The position numbers were made by a program, and so were the translations under genes. A stretch of DNA of 64,000 nt, taken from Hordeum vulgare subsp. vulgare (Eukaryota; Streptophyta; Magnoliopsida; Poales; Poaceae). The notes under the pieces are model-generated. The model was not told the DNA's origin. It was given only the letters and a program-made list of their open reading frames with translations, and did not search any database. Numbering within the stretch: position 1 is the first letter of the stretch; each line of letters starts with the position of its first letter. Shown in pieces: positions 45,101 to 58,085 of this stretch. The stretch covers positions 338,194,638 to 338,258,637 of the forward strand of contig NC_058521.1 of the NCBI RefSeq assembly GCF_904849725.1, read 5' to 3'.

Positions 45101-47184
45101 GGCTTTCTAAAATCCTTCCCCATTTTTAGAACTCTGGTCAACATTTTTGTGTGTCTTACTTCTTTTGCAATAAATAAATAGCTTCTTATTGCTATTTACT
45201 CCATACTAGAAAACTCCTAGTATATTCATACCAACTCCAAATCCAGTGAAACCACTTCCTAAAAATTTCTAAAATCATTCTATGTTAAATGGATGCCTCC
45301 ACTCATTTTTAACAGAATGACTTCCGTGAGCTTCTTCAATAATCACTATGCCTCCTTTCCTCCATTCAAACACCCCTGATGATCCAAACCCCTTGGCAAA
45401 GATTCAGGTATCTTTCTTATGACCAGAGATGTCCAAGAAAAATACAACTTCTATTTTTGTGGTACTTTTATTATGCTTGCTATGTGGTTTACTATGGTTG
45501 TTTCCGACAATAGTTGACAGTAGACGGAGTATTCGGAGTCCGAGTGGAAGACCTCGAAGACCCCGAGGACTTACGTGAGCAAGGCAAGCAACCCTTTGAC
45601 CATGACTTGAGCATATGAATTGATGCATGCTAGAATAGCAAGTACCTTTCCGTTGCATGTGATCATAGTGCCGGTTCATCATTGGTGCGATGGTACCGAA
45701 GGCTTCTTCGAAGCACTTGCATGATGGTGATGTTATACATATGGCTCCTCGGAGCACAAGCATGATGAGCTTGACCCTACCATCTATGAGGATCCTGCTA
45801 CTGTCATGTTGACTAGTAGAGTTAGAGAACCATTGGATGAGCATGATGATGAGTTAAATCAAAGGTTTATGGAAATCCCATCGGGTGCCACTAATGCCCG
45901 AGGGTGATGATGAGATAGGTGGTCACTTTTGGTGATGTGATGCACCGGTGTTTTGTGTGAGTATGGTTTCGGGAATGGGATTAGATTTATGATGTGTCGA
46001 CCGTCCCAACCTTACCACTACGACCACGTTGCCCCTTTATAGGACGGGGCTTTGTTGATTACTATGGTCGGTGCTAGCAGAGAGCCACATTACTAGTGGC
46101 GGGAGTGATTCTCGTCACTCTCGTTATGGGGTCGTGCCAGGTAGGACGACTATGCCATTATTATGAGTTCTAGGCACACCGTTGGTCCCCGCATGGTTGA
46201 TACTTTCCAAAGTCGGTGCTCGTAAGACGTACAACATGTGGGCTAGGTACCAATCTAGTGGACCTCTTTGTCTAGTATCGTCAGGGGAAAGATAATGATC
46301 GGGTACTTACCTTGGGTATATGTGATATACCGGGAGTCGTGGATTACAGGGAAGTTTCCCGGATCTCGTGGGTCCAGCGTACTACCTCTGCAGAGTGTAA
46401 ACTATTCGAATAGCCGTGTCCACGGTCAAGGACAGTTGGGTAATCCTTCTTAAACTACGCCCAGCATTTTCGCATAAACCAAGTGTGCGTGAGTGTGTGT
46501 GTGGTGTTGGAAAAGGTGTTGTTATGAGAGTAATCATATTGTGACCAAGTTCGGTGACTTGGCATATAGGGTGAACCCGGATGGTTCAGCCCTCAACTGA
46601 TATATCGAGGATATGACCAAGTTTGGTGACTTGGCGTATAGGGTGAACCCGAATGGTTCAGCCCTTAGCAGATATGTTGATATCTGTAACCTGTTCCTCA
46701 AGAGTAATTCTTTAACTTGATGCATATTCATGATCATTCCACCCAGATGAGTTATACAAGAGATGCATGATATTGTTATCCTTCACTTGCGTTGATTATA
46801 TCATGGGATGTTTGCGAGAACATTCAAAGTACTCATAGGCTTGCCACTAGTTATTTCATTGACCAGGTGTGAAAGAACAGGATATGGTGAAGATTAACTC
46901 GGTGACGTTCTTGCGAGCTAGGACGCTTCCCAGTCAAAATGCCTGTAGGTTAAGGCTGATGGCATGGGTTCACGCTTTCAACCAATAATTCCGATATTGG
47001 TCTAGTTTAGTGCTTTGGCCTTTAAGGCCCTATATATGTAAGACTCAACCGAAGTGGTCATTTATTGTATGAAACGGTATGAATGGACGTAAGACTCTTT
47101 TATTCGGTATCTGTGTTCGGTGAGCGTTGATCTCTGGGATCACTGAGCACGGCGATTCTCGACTAGTAAGTCGGGGTCCCCACA
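42115..47184 (+). repeat. 5' LTR of LARD
   Basis: It aligns with 50923-55903 along its length. Small indels separate them, for example about 36 bp more here near 43345 and about 27 bp more near 44030. A GC-rich segment at 44100-44830 lies inside and carries AG|GTAAGT at 44498-44505, also kept in the other LTR. A ~71-bp tandem pair (GACCAAGTT(C/T)GGTGACTTGGC) is at 46541-46690. Confidence 0.92.
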
Positions 47185-47188
47185 GAGC

Positions 47189-47200
47189 TGATATCAGAGC
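47189..47200 (+). promoter_or_regulatory. LARD primer-binding site
   Basis: TGATATCAGAGC lies 4 bases after the LTR and differs from the Met-tRNA motif TGGTATCAGAGC at one base. Confidence 0.82.
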
Positions 47201-50200
47201 CATCCTGACTTTAGGAAGCCCTTAGTTAGCACAGACATTAGTTAGGATAAAACTACTTTCCAGACCCTTCAAAATACTTACAAAACCTATATATTTTCTC
47301 GACTCTCCTAAGTCTTCAAAGAAATTGAAGGTTATGCTCTAGCCTCCCACTCTTCTTTTCTTGACACTCCTCGTCTACTTTTTCAAAATTGCAAATGGTC
47401 GCTAGAACCTTATGCCTCCTGACCACGGGATAAATTGAAATCCTCGTGGGCAGCCCGGAAGGAAGTAACCTTTCCAGGCAAACACATGTGCTGAAAGGCG
47501 GAGAAGACAACTCTACGATCGGATGACACCAACCGAAATACCTCCGTGAGGAACAAGGACATCGAGGTTTAGAAGATGGTGAAACCTGGGCAATGTTCCA
47601 GAGTGATGCCACTTTCGCCTACAATAATCTGGACATAATATAGGCAAACCTTGATCTGCATCACTAATAGAGCGACCCTGTCAATTATAAGGAATTGTGT
47701 CGACCACCACCGGTGGATGAGAACCTCGCCATTTGGTCCGCCTCACCTTAGTGAGCAGGAAAACGGTTCTCTTCATCCCCCGCTCTAGGTGTCGATATCA
47801 GTATGATTGATAGATCAGAAATCTATCATGTCATGCAAATATCGGTGCATGAAGGTGTCCACCTGAGACCCTCGAAGCCTCGAAAGACAAGAAGACACTG
47901 ACAAGATCATGAAGACAACAGAAGACCCTGTCAGTGACAGCTATGAAGAACCACCTTCGTCAGCAACTTCCCAGACGAGATGACAACCAAGGTTCTTCAC
48001 AACTCAATCGAATTGCTTCAGCGAACGACAACTAGAGGCGTGACAACATCCTGAGAAGGTCCAGAAGACATAGCGGACTCCTCTCCGGAGCAAGAACCAA
48101 GCACGACCGTCGAGTCCCAGAATCTATGATAGGATGAGTCATGAATTCCCTATGCGAAGTCGAGTCCGTGGAATGGTTCAGATGGACCATGTTATGTGTT
48201 GTTTGTTTTATTGTTTGTGCTTTGATATAAGTCGCACCTTGCTTAGGCAACAAGCATGCAGTTATATCAACCATCTTGTTTTGATGTTCAAAATAATTTT
48301 TGCACTTGTTTGAGTTGACTTTTCAAAGCTTGTTTGATTGCACTGAGACCCTTAGACACCCCTCTGTGCTCTCTCTCTCTCACCCCTCTCGACAACAGAA
48401 GACGGCAAGGCAAGATGCACCAATGATCCACTTCGAAGGACGACTGACACTGAAGATACTGACTGTGATATGCTTAACCACACGCAACCCGTAGGAGTGT
48501 ACTTTTCCCTCAAGGTTGGGAAACCACACTAGACCAGACTAGCCTCCACAAGCCTTTCCGGCTCAAATTTTCTGGTCACGTGTCTAGAAGACGGACTTGC
48601 CAGAACTCGTGTAGGTCCCCGTTAAACCCCTCTATGCACCGGGTTCCTTATGGAACGAGTGATCACCGTGAAAAAGTATCCTTCAATCTTAAGCTAGCAC
48701 TGTGAGTGACCCTGATGCCATAAGAGGATAGTTCTCTGATATATTACAGTATAGACTAAAGACTGTCATGGTGATGATGATTTGTGTCTTGAGGATATAG
48801 TTAGACTATTTTGGTTGATCGTGAGGCCCTTATAAGGTTGGTGAATTTGGTGGAACGAGTTGATATAGTAGCATAACATACGTATCCTTGGAGTAAGATT
48901 GGATTTAGTAGGACGATTAGGATCGCGAACAACATTCTCGGTGGTATACATGACTTTAGCAAGTAGTTGGCATGATTTGATGTGTTTACCATAATGATTT
49001 GGAGTATCAAGTAGACTTCTTGTTGGATTTGAGTCTCGGATTTAAATAGGTAATCTTAATAGAGTATTGAGGATGACAAAGACCACATGGTTCGGAGTAA
49101 ATTGGATTTAGCCCGTTAATCTCGATCATGATATCATTTTTCTCGGTGGATATAGTGTGCGTATACTTGGAGTTGTCAAATAGATCTACAACCTATGTGG
49201 TTTGGCCTTGGAGATTAGATGGCCATGATTATTGAAGTTGGTGGATATACTATGACGTAATTCTTGCAGTAATATGGGGATTATCAGGCCTCCAAGAGAT
49301 CATGTAAAACGCCATCAGTGTTGGATTCGTAGGAGTGGTGAGTCTAGTCATGATTGATCGGATTGATGGATTTCTTGATTGGATTCATAGGAAGGAAACA
49401 AGATATTGGATTGGTATACTATGTGTTTCCTTAAAATAGTAGTGTAGTGCCCTGTCCATTGGATGACTTAGGTGGACAATTGGATTGTTGTGCCTCAGAT
49501 TCAATCGTGGTAGCTATATGTCTCCCCAATGTTCTTGCATAGGAGTGCGTGTGCATCATAGCTACACCATGCTTGTAGCGATGGTTTTTCCCTCAACCCG
49601 GAGTTGACTAGCATGAGCAGTGCGGATCTGACCCCGTAGGATGGTATCCTTGATGAGATGAGGTGATATCGTCCCGAGTTAGAGATTGAACTATTGGCAT
49701 CTAAGAAATGTGCTTAGATTTGAGATGATAACTGTTCGCCCACATCCTAGGTTCCTTAAGACCCTAAAGCTTCGCCGAGCCACGAGATGGACGGACTGCG
49801 ACCATAGAAGGCGACACTAAGTCGTTAAAATATGGCCAGTACCGCCCTTAGAAAGTTCCGTTTTCCTCACGTGACTCTTGAGCACTGTGTTTATGTCTTG
49901 TCTGGGGAAAGTATGTGGTCATCCTCACTGATGACACACCTACTCACCCAGTAAGAGGAAGAACACCTTAGTCCTGTTTGGACGAGCCCAGGAACGCCGA
50001 TTGTTATGTCTCTTGAGGGTACAGTGTTATCTCGAGAAGGTGGGCTTCTCGAAGCAGTCCCAAGACGACGGAAGTCTATCCTACTCAAGTCAAGACGAAG
50101 AACCGCCGTGACGAGGAAGCCACGACAATGACGATGAAGCAACCAGAAGTCAACCAGCAACCGCGCACCAACCACATCAACAACGTCCAGAAGCCTCGAC

Positions 50201-50908
50201 GATTCAAGATGACGAAGCCCTTGGACAAACGAAAGAATCAGACGACCTCTCCTTGATCCAAATCAAGGACGAGAGTACTAGTAGGTCGTGGTGGAAACCT
50301 GCTAAAGGTGATTCCGGCCCGCGGAGTCGCAGACCTTGGGAATGGATGATTGGTCTATACACTTGGGTAGCCAGCCCATCCAAAAACCCTCGCAATCCCA
50401 AGATGGAAGAACCATTCTGGACCTGAGCCTCTAAGCTTAGACTCGTAGGTGAGACCAACCCGGACCCTTTCACGAGAAGCCTTCGAAGACTATTTGAGAC
50501 CATAGATTGCGTGCCGAAAGGAAGCCAAGTACTTCCCCGTAAGAAGGAAGCTACACGTAGACTTCGGCAGTGCGTTCTAACACGAGACATCTTGATGTCA
50601 CTAACCGGCATGCGAATCCCCAGGACCCGATCCCAGACACACCATCTTGCCACGTATTCTGACTTTGGAATACGCTTGCAAGCCAAAACCTTGCACATAC
50701 TTAGCTCACCAAGCCTTTGACCTCGGTGAAGCATAACTTATTGCCAGACCCACCCACGATCAGGCAAGAACGTGCGAAACATTCTAAGTTGTGTCATCAA
50801 ACACCTCAAGACCACCACAGCAACATGGAGACATGAAGACTACCTCCGACTCAAGATTCTCTATCTCACCGACCCCTAGCCTAGAAACCTCGGGGACGAG
50901 ATTTTCTT
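47201..50908. other. Non-coding interior of LARD
   Basis: 3.7 kb without a reading frame that I recognise on either strand. The longest open frames (e.g. 50204-50734 minus) have no family motif. Packaging signals are expected somewhere here but cannot be pinpointed. Confidence 0.6.
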
Positions 50909-50922
50909 AAGGGGGTAAGGTC
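50909..50922 (+). promoter_or_regulatory. LARD polypurine tract
   Basis: AAGGGGGTAAGGTC directly precedes the 3' LTR. The upstream GGGGACGAGATTTTCTTAA resembles the end of chromovirus-type gypsy interiors, hinting at a gypsy origin. Confidence 0.8.
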
Positions 50923-53900
50923 TGTAACACCCCAGTTTTTGGCCTTCCTGATTAATTAGCATATTTCAAGAATTAGGACCAATTAAAAATTTTGTGAGTG
51001 CTTGTGATGCTTGGAGTGACTATTGTTTGCGTGTTTGCTTGAATGCATGTGATTGCTCCCCATTCATTCTTGCCATCCTCCTAAACACCTCCTCATCCCA
51101 TGATCTCCTGCCTAATGATCATGCCATGTGCTTAGAACAAATATCTATTTTCACCAAAAAGCATTTCTTTGAATTAAACTTTCAAACCCCTCAGATGAGG
51201 TTTGTACTACAAGTCCTCAAATTAGGGAATTTATTTTGCACCAATACTTTTATTTAAAACCTATTATCAAAATGTCTTCCAAAACCCATCATATTATTAT
51301 TTTAAAAGTTATTTTATTATTGTATTTAAAAGTCTTTCTGTGAGGCCAGAAATTGTCTCCTACGAAGGTAAGTTATTTTTATTGCTTTCAAAATATTTAA
51401 GAAAATTTAGGGAAACTCAGTGGATATATTTATACCATATTTATGAGTTTCAACACATGGTCATGTTCAAAATATTGGGCAAACCCCTCCAAAACCATTC
51501 CTGCCTATTTCAAGCTTTTGAAATATTTCTATTAGAAATATTCTCAAAAAATTCCAGTAAGAATACTAGCATGTCATCTATGATATTATTGATGATATTG
51601 CCAAGTTTTATTTTAATCCAAGTTGATTTGGCTCCCCTAACCACTCTAAAACCCTATCTGTCCAGAATCAAATTTGAAAAACTTTACATTGTGAAGTGTC
51701 TCCAATTGTGCTCAAATTTGCTGGACATGTTCTAATACTCCAATAAGGCATCCACACCAGTGGTATACCAAGGAGAATAGAAGAACTTGTCCTAAGACCC
51801 TCAAAACCCTCTCTGTTGATTTCTGACTTTGGTAAACTTTACATTATAAAGTTTCTCCAAATGACCTCAAACTATTTGGGCATGCCTTAATGCTCAAATA
51901 ATGCCCCTACACCAAATACTGGATTTGTGGGAATATATTTGAATAGGGTTCTAAGCAGAAACCCATTTCTGCCCCGTTCTAGGGTTTTTAAGTCTACATT
52001 GGAAAACTTATCCAGCAAATCCCAAATTTGGTGTGCAAGCCTATTTTCATATATTATTGGTCCTGTTAAGTTTCATAGCCATTGGAATCCATCTGATAGC
52101 CTAACCACAGATCAAACACCTTGTGTGCACTCACTAATCTCAACTTTCTACCACAACCTCACATAGTCATATTTTACCTCCTGTAACTTTCTCATGCCCA
52201 CTGGTCTATTATTGGAGAAGGTCCTTTTGTAACTTCTCTCATTTTCACCCATGGAATCATTGTTTTTACCCTCTTGTTTCACTTTTGCTTAACCCAAGGC
52301 CCCGAACTCTTTCCAGAGCATCTAATACATGCCAAGGCTTCATTTAGAACCAAGATATAGCCTGCTCATGTGGAGAAAATGAGAAGCACCTCCTCAAGTT
52401 GATTTCTGGCCAAAATATAGGATTGCACAACAAGTACTAGGTACCCTCCTCCTCTTGATCTCAAACTTACCAGTGTGGTAGTTCTTGCATAGTTAACACT
52501 GCCAGACATAATTTCTCTCCAAGGCTCCCCTCCTAGGACCCACTTTTGTCAGCTCTAAGTTTGCAGTTAGAAACTTTGCAGCAGTCAAAACTAGTTCAAA
52601 CCAACTCTACTAGTTGCCAAACTCCAGAGTTCCCTTGCTGCAGATGTGCCCTACGTTCTAGACATGTTGGACTGACCATTGGGACCATGGAGGCACGGGG
52701 TGCCGTGGTGACCACCACTCTGGCCTGCAGTATGTGCGCTCTGTGCCTTGTCTCCTTCCTCCAGACCACACCAAGCAGAGCTTTTGACCGTTCCAAGCCA
52801 CTCCCAATCACTAGCTACCCTCCAAACCCCCTCAAGGATGCGTGGCATCCATGCACCGAGAGCTCCAGAGAACTCCCGAGCTCTCTCGGCCCTCCCCTCT
52901 CCTATCTACTCTCCCCTGAGCCCTCACTTGCTCTCCCTCGTTCTCCCTATCCTCCTAGGCTATGCTCTAAGCCAACCCTCGGCTCCTTCTGAGCCCCTCT
53001 CCTCTCCATCGGCCGGTGTGTGGCCGCGGCCATGGCTGCGAGCGCACCGCGCCTTTCGAGCCCTCCCCTCTGTGTTGCTGCTCTAGGACGATTCCTCGTC
53101 CCCCCAGAGTCCTTCCCCCGTTTTCCCTTCCTCCTCTTGGTGGCGTGGGAAGCCGTTCCCTTAGCCGCCGTCGCTGGATCTGCTGCGGCCAGAGCAGCGC
53201 CCATCTTCTTGTCCTACGGTGGAGGTAAGTCACCCAGGAGGGTGTGGCTCCTCCCCTCGAACGCCTCGGTGGCCCGACCGTCGGGAACGAAGCCTCGTCG
53301 CGCTGGCGAGCTCTAGCGAGCCCCTCTGCCGCCATGCAGCGAGAGGTTGAAGACGAGCTACCGGTAGGCGGGCCCCGCCTGTCATCGGCCGTAGGAGCTG
53401 GCGGGTGGCCACGCCCGTTAAGTCGCCGCGCCTTGGTGGAAGGCCGCCTCCTTGCGCAGAAGGCGTATTTTGCACAAGGCGCCTACTGCGTGGCTCGGTT
53501 GGCCAAGCCAAGCCAGTGGCCCGGCCCGGAGGCCTATCCAGCGCCTAGTGCGCAGGATAGCCAAGTCTGGAGGCCCATTTCCCCTTTTTCATTATTTGCA
53601 AACTTCAAAAATCTATATTAAATTCATTCTGACTCCTATTTCATTGATTCAAATTTCTTCAGGATCCTAAAAATGAGGCCTATCCAAATAAGTGTTGTGC
53701 ACATTTCCCCTACCAACTTTCTGTGGTGTTTTATTTAAAATCCCAATCTGGATATAAAAATTCCATCTTTCAAAATTCCTAGCAGATTCAAATCAACTCC
53801 AAATGGAGTGATTCCAATTCCTAGGTCTTTCTAAAATCCTTCCCCATTTTTAGAACCCTGGTCAAAATTTTTGTGTGTCTTACTTCTTTTGCAATAAATA

Positions 53901-55903
53901 AATAGCTTCCTATTGTTATTTACGCCATAGTAGAAAACTCCTAGTGTATTCATATCAACTCCTCATCCAGTGAAACCACTTCCTAAAAATTTCAAAAATC
54001 ATTCTGTGTTAAATGGGTGCCTCCACTCATTATTAATAGAATGACTTCTGCGAGCTTCTTCAATAATCATCTATGCCTCCTTTCCTCCATTCAAACACAC
54101 ATGATGATCCAAACCCCTTGGCAAAGATTCAGGTATTTTTCTTATAACTAGAGAGGTCCAAGAAAAATATAACTTCTATTTTTGTGGCACTTTTATTCTG
54201 CTTGCTATGTGGCTTACTATGGTTGATGATAGTTGACGGTAGACGGAGTATTCGGAGTCGGAGCGAAAGACCTCGAAGACCCCGAGGATTTACGTGAGCA
54301 AGGCAAGCAGCCCTTTGACCATGACTTGAGCATATGAGTTGATGCATGCTAGAATAGCAAGTACCTTTCCGTTGCATGTGATCATAGTGCCGGTTCATCA
54401 TTGGTGTGATGGTACCGAAGGCTTCTTCGAAGCACTTGCATGATGGTGATGTTATACATATGGCTCCTCGGAGCACAAGCATGATGAGCTTGACCCTACC
54501 ATCTATGAGGATCATGCTACTGTCATGTTGACTAGTAGAGTTAGAGAACCATTCCATGAGCATGATGATGAGTTAAATCAAAGGTTTATGAAAACCCCGT
54601 CGGGTGCCACTAATGCCCGAGGGTGATGATGAGATGGGTGGTCACTTTTGGTGAAGTGATGCATCGATATTTTGTGTGAGTATGGTTTCGGAAATGGGAT
54701 TAGATTTATGATGTGTCGACCGTCCCAAACTTACCAGTACGACCACATTACCCATTTATGGGACGGGGCTTTGTTGATTACTCTGGTCGGTGCTAGCAAA
54801 AAGCCACATTACTAGTGGCGGGAGTGATTGTCGTCACTCTCGTGATGGGGTCATGCCAGGTAGGACGATTATGCCATTATTATGAGATCCAGGCACACCG
54901 TTGGTCCCCGCATGGTTTATACTGTCCAGAGTTGGTGCTCGTAAGACGTACAACATGTGGGCGGGGTACCAATCGAGTGGACCTCTTTGTCTAGTATCGT
55001 CAGGGGAAAGATAACGATCGAGTACTTACCTCGGGTATATGTGATATACCGCGATTCGTGGATGACATGGAAGTTTCCCGGATCTCGTGGGTCCAACGTA
55101 CTACCTGTGCAGAGTGTAAACTATTCGAATAGTCATGTCCACGGTCAAGGACAGTTCGGTAATCCTGCTTAAATTACGTCCAGCGTTACCGCATAAACCA
55201 AGTGTGCGTGAGTGTGTGTGTGGTGTTGGAAAAGGTGTTGTTATGAGAGTAATCATATTGTGACCAAGTTCGGTGACTTGGCATATAGGGTGAACCCGGA
55301 TGGTTCATCCCTCAACTGATATATCGAGGATATGACCAAGTTTGGTGACTTGGCGTATAGTGTGAACCCGGATGGTTCAGCCCTTAGCAGATATGTTGAT
55401 ATCTGTAACCTGGTCTTCAAGAGTAATTCTTTAACTTGATGCATATTCATGATCATTCCACCCAGATGAGTTATACAAGAGATGCATGATATTGTTATCC
55501 TTCGCTTTCGTTGATTATATCATGGGCTGTTTGCGAGTACATTCAAAGTACTCATTGGCTTGCCACTTGTTATTTCATTGACCAGGTGTGAAAGAATAGG
55601 ATATGGTGAAGATTAACTCGGTGACGTTCTTGCAAGCTAGGACGCTTCCCAGTCAGAATGCCTATAGGTTAAGGCTGATGGCATGGGTTCACGCTTTCAA
55701 CCAATAATTCTGCTATTGGTCTAGTTTGATCCTTTGGCCTTTAAGGCCCTATATATGTAAGACTCGACCGAAGTTGTCATTTATTGTATCAAATGGCATG
55801 AATGGATGTAAGACTATTTTATTCGGTATCTGCGTTTGGTGAGCATTGACCTCTGGGATCACTGAGCACGGCGATTCTCGACTAGTAAGTCAGGGTCCCC
55901 ACA
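50923..55903 (+). repeat. 3' LTR of LARD
   Basis: It starts TGTAACACC and ends CCCCACA. It has the same internal order as the 5' LTR, including the GC-rich segment (52850-53560) and the tandem pair near 55258-55400. Confidence 0.92.
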
Positions 55904-55908
55904 CCAAA
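55904..55908. repeat. TSD CCAAA (right) of LARD
   Basis: Identical to 42110-42114. The sequence then continues the interrupted LTR (ATAAGGATACGACC). Confidence 0.9.
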
Positions 55909-55938
55909 ATAAGGATACGACCGCATCTTGGCGTTACA
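55904..55938 (+). mobile_element. Terminal 35 bp of Sukkula-like 3' LTR
   Basis: CCAAAATAAGGATACGACC..GGCGTTACA parallels 32021-32061. No primer site follows, so this is the outer end of the element. Confidence 0.65.
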
Positions 55939-56817
55939 CATGTAGTCGACGTTCACATGACACCAGTAAGATAAGTAACAACATACATATCATGAAAATA
56001 TTGTGCGAATACCAACTTTACATGATTACTTATAACAATACTTATCCCATGTCCTCAGGAACAATAGTAACTACTCACACCATATCAACATGTTCAAGAT
56101 CAGAGGTAAAATAATAGTGATTAAGGATCTGAACATAATATCTTCCACCAAGTAATCCAACAAGCATGAACTACAAGATGTAATCAAAACAACTAGTAAC
56201 CCATAGGTACCAATCTGAGGTTTTGAGACAAATACTGAATACAAGAGATGAACTAGGGTTGGAGATCAGATGGTGTTAGTGAATATGTTGATGAAGATTG
56301 GTCCTCCCTCGAAGGAGGAAGCATTGGTGAAGGCGATGGTTTCGATTTCCCCCTTCCTGAGAGCAAAAGGGACTTTGCCTAGGTTTCCGCCTCGAGATGG
56401 TTGCGCTTCATCATGAAAGGTTTCTTATGATTTTTCTAGGGTAAAATACACCATATAGGTGAAGAGGGTGGTCGAGAGAACTACAGGGGCCCCACAGGCC
56501 ATCAGGGCGCGCCAAGGGGGTGTGCGCGTCGTGTTGGCTTGTGGACAGGAGGTGGCCCCCACTGGTCTATTTTTGGCCCAATAATTCTTAAATATTCCAT
56601 AAAAATCTACGAGAAATTTCAGATCATTTGGAGTCTAGTAATTTTCTGCCTTCTCTTGGTTTCCTGGTCCAGAATTCCAGTTTCCACATATTTGTCTCTT
56701 CGTGATCTACCTTCATATTCTGAGAGAAAGGGCATACGAATTGTATGATAATAGGGAATAATGGACAAGAATAACACACATATAAATAGGAAATCATGAT
56801 GCAAAATGGATGTACCA
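55939..56817 (-). mobile_element. Gypsy LTR fragment (same group as 61190-62125)
   Basis: On the minus strand it begins TGGTACATCCATTTTGCATC at 56817. It shares many blocks with 61190-61880, such as CTATATGGTGTRTTTT, GAAACTGGAATTCT and TCAAAACCTCAGATTGGTAC. It is cut at 55938 by the Sukkula-like element, so only its first ~880 bp lie here. Confidence 0.8.
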
Positions 56818-57560
56818 AGCGCTGACAAGCTACGCGGAAGTATCTGATAGACTTCATGATTGCCAACATGAAGAAAGACTTCCTTCGCATGCCCTACTCT
56901 CCGAAGTAAGACATTTTGTCTAGCTAGATTGTATAATTTTTTCATATAGTCTCATTACGCATGCTTAAAAGTAAAACCATTAACAGAATTTTTACGTAGA
57001 CAACATTATGTCCTCATCGTTGTTACCAAGAAGTTCGTCGAAACTTATTTCTTGGAGTTGATGAGGAAAGTGAAAAAATACTACACAGGCATCAAGAAGG
57101 TCCTCGATGAAGCACATTTCGAGTATAATAGACGTGGAGGACTGACCAGAGAGGGATATGGGAAGTTTGAAAATTTTAAAGTGGTACGCTTCAGCGACAG
57201 AACTCATTTTTGTTGCATGCAGCAACTGAAAACAGTGATATAGATGGCTACTACATCATCCACCACATGGAGCAGTACATACATGAGGGATAACTCCGTA
57301 AGAAGAACTCAGCCATCATTGCATGTGGGAGGAAAATGGAGGAAATTAGTCTGGGAAATAACAGAGATGAATTCAGACGCATCGAGGTGAAGTTTGCTAC
57401 CATTCTCAACAAGGATGTCATCAACCATTATGGGGTTTTCAATGGCGCCACACTACCAGCCGAAAGGAGAGAAAAGATATCCTTCGTAAGCAGGGGCCTG
57501 TTGCTGAAGATCAAGTGTCTATCGCGGATCCGTCGAAGGAATACGTTAATGATACTTATG
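56818..57560 (+). pseudogene. Transposon gene with Ulp1-like protease fold, decayed, intron retained
   Basis: Exon 1 reads KYLIDFMIANMKKDFLRMPY and ends at 56905. A 94-base intron with GTAAG at 56906 and TAG at 56997-56999 follows. Exon 2 starts HYVLIVV (the His position of Ulp1-type cysteine proteases). It continues through YGKFENFKVVRF and THFCCMQQ, then after a one-base shift near 57225 through DGYYIIHHMEQYI and a TAA near 57287 to NKDVINHYGVFNGA. Such Ulp1-like proteins are encoded by many plant CACTA and MULE elements and may process SUMO-like partners; that is family knowledge. The catalytic Cys context is not clearly conserved. The gene is interrupted on the left by the gypsy LTR at 56817. 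Confidence 0.62.
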
Positions 57561-58085
57561 CTGATATGTAATAGGGTAGTGTTAGCTTCCTATGTTATTG
57601 GTTCTACAATACTGCTAGCTCGATCAGTTAGATGTGTGAGGTTATGTGTCATCATATTTTGAAACTTGACTAGCTATCTTAACTAATTATTTAAGCACTA
57701 TGTATTACTTTACATAGTTATCTTGAATGTCTTCGAATTGCCATTACTTGTTACCGTATTCTGCCATGCGAACAATGTTGTTCCCCCTACTGTGTTAGCG
57801 ATTCTCCGATGCTTATATGTTAAGTAATGCTTTGTTGAGAAGGTACAACAAGTGTAACTTTTTCACTATTTGTGATGTTTGAATAATGTGGACGCCACAG
57901 ATACATACCAGAATGCTGATGTACAACATAATATGACACCATAGGTATTCCAAATATTGTCGGCGTGGGCTCCAACACCACTACTATTTTTTAACTACAG
58001 CGCCATGTTGGTGGCGTTGGGTGTCCATGGCAGCAAGGCCATTTTTGCCATGCCATAGCTAGGATTTTCTGTACTAGTACAAAAT
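57561..58085. other. Transposon-like non-coding stretch
   Basis: No gene seen. CAGCGCCATGTTGGTGGCG near 57999 is a short GGCG/CGCC inverted motif of the sort found near CACTA ends, but no terminus is identifiable. Confidence 0.35.

Larger units (their letters stand above)
42115..55903 (+). mobile_element. LARD-type LTR retrotransposon with ~5-kb LTRs and no genes
   Basis: LTRs at 42115-47184 (5070 bp) and 50923-55903 (4981 bp) flank a 3738-bp interior. TSD CCAAA is present at 42110-42114 and 55904-55908. The Met-tRNA-type primer site follows the first LTR and a polypurine tract precedes the second, giving plus orientation. The start is TGTAACACCCCAG (TCTAAC in the first LTR, one change). I find no gag, protease, integrase or RT. 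LTRs longer than the interior and lack of genes define a large retrotransposon derivative, which depends on proteins from other elements. Only the size class resembles published LARDs; I do not name the family. Confidence 0.9.

Noticed and set aside
45404..45844. Minus-strand ORF of ~145 codons conserved in both LARD LTRs (also 54129-54563)
   Set aside because: Conservation is expected because LTRs are copies. No domain, and antisense to the element. Kept only as an observation.
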